From assembly GCA_016204605.1 (NCBI GenBank), contig JACQKK010000045.1, forward strand, positions 1 to 36,284: DNA of 36,284 nt. The letters run 5' to 3'. The first letter of the stretch is position 1; every line of letters starts with the position of its first letter. Position numbers and translations under genes: made by a program. The DNA comes from Candidatus Lambdaproteobacteria bacterium (GTDB taxonomy: Bacteria; SAR324; JACQKK01). The notes under the pieces were generated by a model. The model saw nothing but the letters and a program-made list of their open reading frames with translations, was not told the origin of the DNA and searched no databases. Below, piece after piece: positions 34,054 to 36,284 of the stretch.

Positions 34054-34092
34054 ATGAATTACCCCGCCGCAAGCGGCGGGGTAATTCATTTT
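34054..34092 (+). terminator. Rho-independent terminator after the FAD oxidoreductase gene
   Basis: A perfect 16-bp stem (34054-34069 with 34074-34089; ATGAATTACCCCGCCG paired to its complement) with a four-base loop is followed by TTT. It sits between two converging genes and may stop transcription from both, although the T run is only on the plus-strand side. Confidence 0.8.
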
Positions 34093-34161
34093 GCTGACCC
34101 CTGCGACACGGCAGAAGAGACAGTTTCGGCCAGGCGCCGATCCCCCCGTGGCGCCGCCGGG

Positions 34162-35748
34162 TCACTTGTCCAGCCAGACGTTCTGCATGCGACCCCAGCT
34201 GTAGGCCGTCTGATGGGGCACCAGGTTTTTCACATACGGCCAGCGGGGATTGAACTGGTAGCGGAACCCGAACCCGATCCGGGCGACATCCGTGACCAGC
34301 TTCTTGTCGATCTCCCACACGAGCTGCCTGCGTTTCTCCGGATCGAACTCCTGCGACTGCTGGTCGTACATGCGTTGCGCCGCCGGATCGCAGTAGTCGG
34401 AGTAGTTGCGCTGGGAGCCGCACCCGAAGTGCTCGTAGAAGTTCACGTCAGGGTCGTCGGCGGCGGTGGCGGAGGCGTTGAGGGCGAACTGGAACTCGCG
34501 CTTGGCCACGGTGCCGTACCACATCGTGCCTTCCACCTGGTGCAGCTCGGCGTCGATCCAGATGTCCTTAAGCTGGCTGACCACCCAGATCGCGGCGTCC
34601 ACGTAGTTCTTCGAGGCGCGGGTGGTCAGCCGGGCCTTGAGCGGGTTGGCGGCGCTGTACCCCAGCGACGCCATCAGCGCGCGGGCCTGTTCCTGGGACT
34701 TTTCGATATCGCCGTATCCGGGCAGCAGCACCATCTGGTCGTGGGTCAGCCCCCACACGCCGGAAGGCGGGGGCAGCATGAATGCGCCCGGCACGCCGTC
34801 GCGCGTCACCACCCGGATGAAGGCGGCCCTGTCCAGCGACATGCTCACCGCCTGGCGCAGCCTGAGGTTGTCGAACGGCGGCCTCTTGGGATTGAAGTGG
34901 ATGTTGTTGAACGAGAACGGCGATGTCATCACGAACTGCAGGCCCGGCGCCATGCTCTTGAGCGCCTCCATCACCGCTTTGCCCGCCTGGTGCGGGGTCT
35001 CGATATCGAGCTGCCTGGTGGCCATTGCCGCGTTGCGGGCCGCGCCGGCCCGGATGATGTGATAGCGGACGCCGTCCAGATACGGCCGGCCCGCGACGAA
35101 ATAGTCCAGGTTCTTCTCATGCAGCAGAAAGCGATCGCGCTGGTACTCCTTGAGGCGGAAGGGCCCCGTGCCTACCGCCTTGGTGCGCAGCTCCAGGGGC
35201 GCGATGTGAGCCGGGTAGACCGGCGAGACGCCGGCCGCCAGCATGGCCAGCAGCGAGGGTTGCGGCCGCTTCAGCCTGAAGGTGACCTCGTGGTCGCCGT
35301 TGGTCTCGATCCGCTCGATATTGAAGTACCAGAGCCTGCGGGGATTGAGCTTCAGCTTCTTCTCCGAAGCGCCGCGCACCGTGTCGAAGGTGTGCTGCAC
35401 ATCGCGGCTGGTCATGGGCGTGCCATCGTGGAAGTTCACGCCCTTCCTCAGGGAGAAGGTGACCTGCTTCCTGTCATCGCTCCAGCGCCAGCTTTCGGCC
35501 AGCTCGGGGATGACCGTCTCCAGGCTTTCCTGGCCCTTCAGCGGATCGTAGAAGACCAGGCCGTTGTAGACGGGCATCATGGCCCAGGTGGCGTCGACGG
35601 CAGCCTCCTCATGGGGAGAGAGACTGGTGGGGCTGCCCTCGATCACCGCCTGCAGGATGCCGCCGTATTTCTGGGCGGGGAGATTCACGGCACCCAGGCC
35701 GACTCCCAGGGCCAGGCCGCCCAGCACTGCAAGGATTCGCTTGTACAT
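34162..35748 (-). CDS. ABC transporter substrate-binding protein, oligopeptide (family 5) type
   Basis: This 528-residue protein is a periplasmic solute receptor of the DppA/OppA family, feeding an ABC importer for peptides, nickel, opines or similar ligands. It starts with a signal peptide (MYKRILAVLGGLALGVGLG; cleavage near AVNLPAQ). It has the family blocks ESWRWSDDRKQVTFSLRKGVNFHDGTPMTSRDV, KAVGTGPFRLKEY, NNIHFNPKRPPFDNLRLRQAVSMSLDR and WEIDKKLVTDVARIGFGF. There is no lipobox Cys, so it is a soluble periplasmic protein. The ATG at 35748 has GGGGG five bases ahead; a GTG at 35760 is also possible. No permease or ATPase gene is in the window; the receptor appears orphaned here. Confidence 0.9.
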   Translation of the reverse strand: MYKRILAVLGGLALGVGLGAVNLPAQKYGGILQAVIEGSPTSLSPHEEAAVDATWAMMPVYNGLVFYDPLKGQESLETVIPELAESWRWSDDRKQVTFSLRKGVNFHDGTPMTSRDVQHTFDTVRGASEKKLKLNPRRLWYFNIERIETNGDHEVTFRLKRPQPSLLAMLAAGVSPVYPAHIAPLELRTKAVGTGPFRLKEYQRDRFLLHEKNLDYFVAGRPYLDGVRYHIIRAGAARNAAMATRQLDIETPHQAGKAVMEALKSMAPGLQFVMTSPFSFNNIHFNPKRPPFDNLRLRQAVSMSLDRAAFIRVVTRDGVPGAFMLPPPSGVWGLTHDQMVLLPGYGDIEKSQEQARALMASLGYSAANPLKARLTTRASKNYVDAAIWVVSQLKDIWIDAELHQVEGTMWYGTVAKREFQFALNASATAADDPDVNFYEHFGCGSQRNYSDYCDPAAQRMYDQQSQEFDPEKRRQLVWEIDKKLVTDVARIGFGFRYQFNPRWPYVKNLVPHQTAYSWGRMQNVWLDK

Positions 35749-36284
35749 GGTCACCCCCACACGATGATGACGCCGTCTGTGACTTTCCGCTCCCCGCCTC
35801 CAGCCCCTCTCCCGACGCCGTAAATCGGGATACCCTCCGCGGACGGAGAACGAGGGGGGCCTTTGCTGATGGGTGGGACGGGCAACGCACAGGGGCCCTT
35901 CCGAGAACCCCCGGAGAGGAAGCGCTGATGCCGGAATCCTGCCTTGGCGCGCCTTGCAGGATGTTTCCTGGCCGAGCCCTACCCCTCCCCGAGGCAGGTG
36001 TCAACCGCCCAGGCCGCAGCGGGCAGGGCAAACGCAAGATCAGTCGCCGGCCGGGGTCGTCGCGACCCCCCTGCCGCGGCGGATCGCCCGCGGAACCCCT
36101 CCCGCGGCCGCCCTCACCCCCGGCCCCTCTCCCGCGTCCGGGAGCGGGGGGGCCTGTCCACAATATCCCGCACGAAACCCCCTCTCCCCGAAGCGGGAGA
36201 GGGGTGCCCGCAGGGCGGGGTGAGGGGCGCCGGGCAACGGCCGACGCAGCTCGCAGGTGAGCGAGGCCGCGACTCGCTCCGGCA
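35749..36284. other. Gene-free end of the window (536 bp)
   Basis: This lies upstream of the ABC receptor gene. It contains family A repeat copy 6 (36110-36226). The remainder is GC-rich with no coding frame of typical codon bias and no clear promoter. Confidence 0.55.
36110..36226. repeat. Intergenic palindromic repeat (family A, copy 6)
   Basis: The left edge CCCTCACCCC and right edge GGGGTGAGGGG enclose an imperfect hairpin (CCCCTCTCCCG with CGGGAGCGGGG) and a second one (CCCTCTCCCCG with CGGGAGAGGGG). The arrangement is as in copies 1-3. Confidence 0.82.

Noticed and set aside
33858..34097. Plus-strand frame running through the terminator hairpin
   Set aside because: It overlaps the FAD oxidoreductase gene in another frame and its end is just the translated hairpin.
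36110..36226. Short frames across the last repeat
   Set aside because: They are translations of palindromic repeat DNA (Pro/Arg/Gly-rich on every frame), with no ribosome binding site or homology.

Overview
The window is a high-GC (about 70% by eye) stretch of chromosome from a Gram-negative bacterium. It encodes a CMP-KDO (lipopolysaccharide inner-core sugar) pathway, a type II secretion secretin, IspD of the MEP isoprenoid pathway, HemW, ScpA and a UPF0182 membrane protein. It also carries many catabolic-type enzymes: an LLM-class flavin oxidoreductase, MmgE/PrpD, twin acyl-CoA dehydrogenases, an acetamidase/formamidase-type hydrolase and an oligopeptide-type ABC binding protein. This mix resembles uncultured soil lineages such as Rokubacteria/Methylomirabilota. 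That placement is an inference from gene content and composition, not a demonstrated assignment.

Layout. Positions 1-6342 (minus strand) hold a catabolic group: MmgE/PrpD (partial at the window edge), LLM oxidoreductase, alpha/beta hydrolase, a DUF4416 protein and two tandem paralogous acyl-CoA dehydrogenases. Positions 6814-7465 (plus) encode an overlapping MntA/HepT-type nucleotidyltransferase/HEPN toxin-antitoxin pair, convergent with a 1227-residue protein that I do not recognise (7488-11171, minus). A UPF0182 membrane protein (11582-14299, plus) converges on hemW and a small membrane protein (minus). A quinone-oxidoreductase-like enzyme follows (16449-17429, plus).

Positions 23683-17818 (minus) look like one operon: moeA, then moeA fused to a binding-protein-like domain, then kdsB, kdsA and kdsD. 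It is headed by a near-consensus promoter (TTGACA, 18 bp, TATCCT). Divergent from it run ispD, gspD, scpA, nfeD and a slipin gene (23897-30139, plus). The last part holds an acetamidase/formamidase homologue (minus), a low-GC island with a single small membrane-protein gene (about 31840-32406), an FAD-dependent oxidoreductase (plus), a clear hairpin terminator, and an ABC substrate-binding protein (minus).

Intergenic spaces are rich in repeats. One palindromic family, built from 'CCTCACCC' edges and CCCTCTCC/GGAGAGGG hairpins, occurs at six places. Other repeat types are single. No tRNA, rRNA, CRISPR array or complete insertion sequence was seen. The points most worth a second look are the unrecognised 1227-residue protein, the low-GC one-gene island, the molybdopterin/KDO operon with an Asp-for-Cys change in KdsA, and the dispersed repeats.
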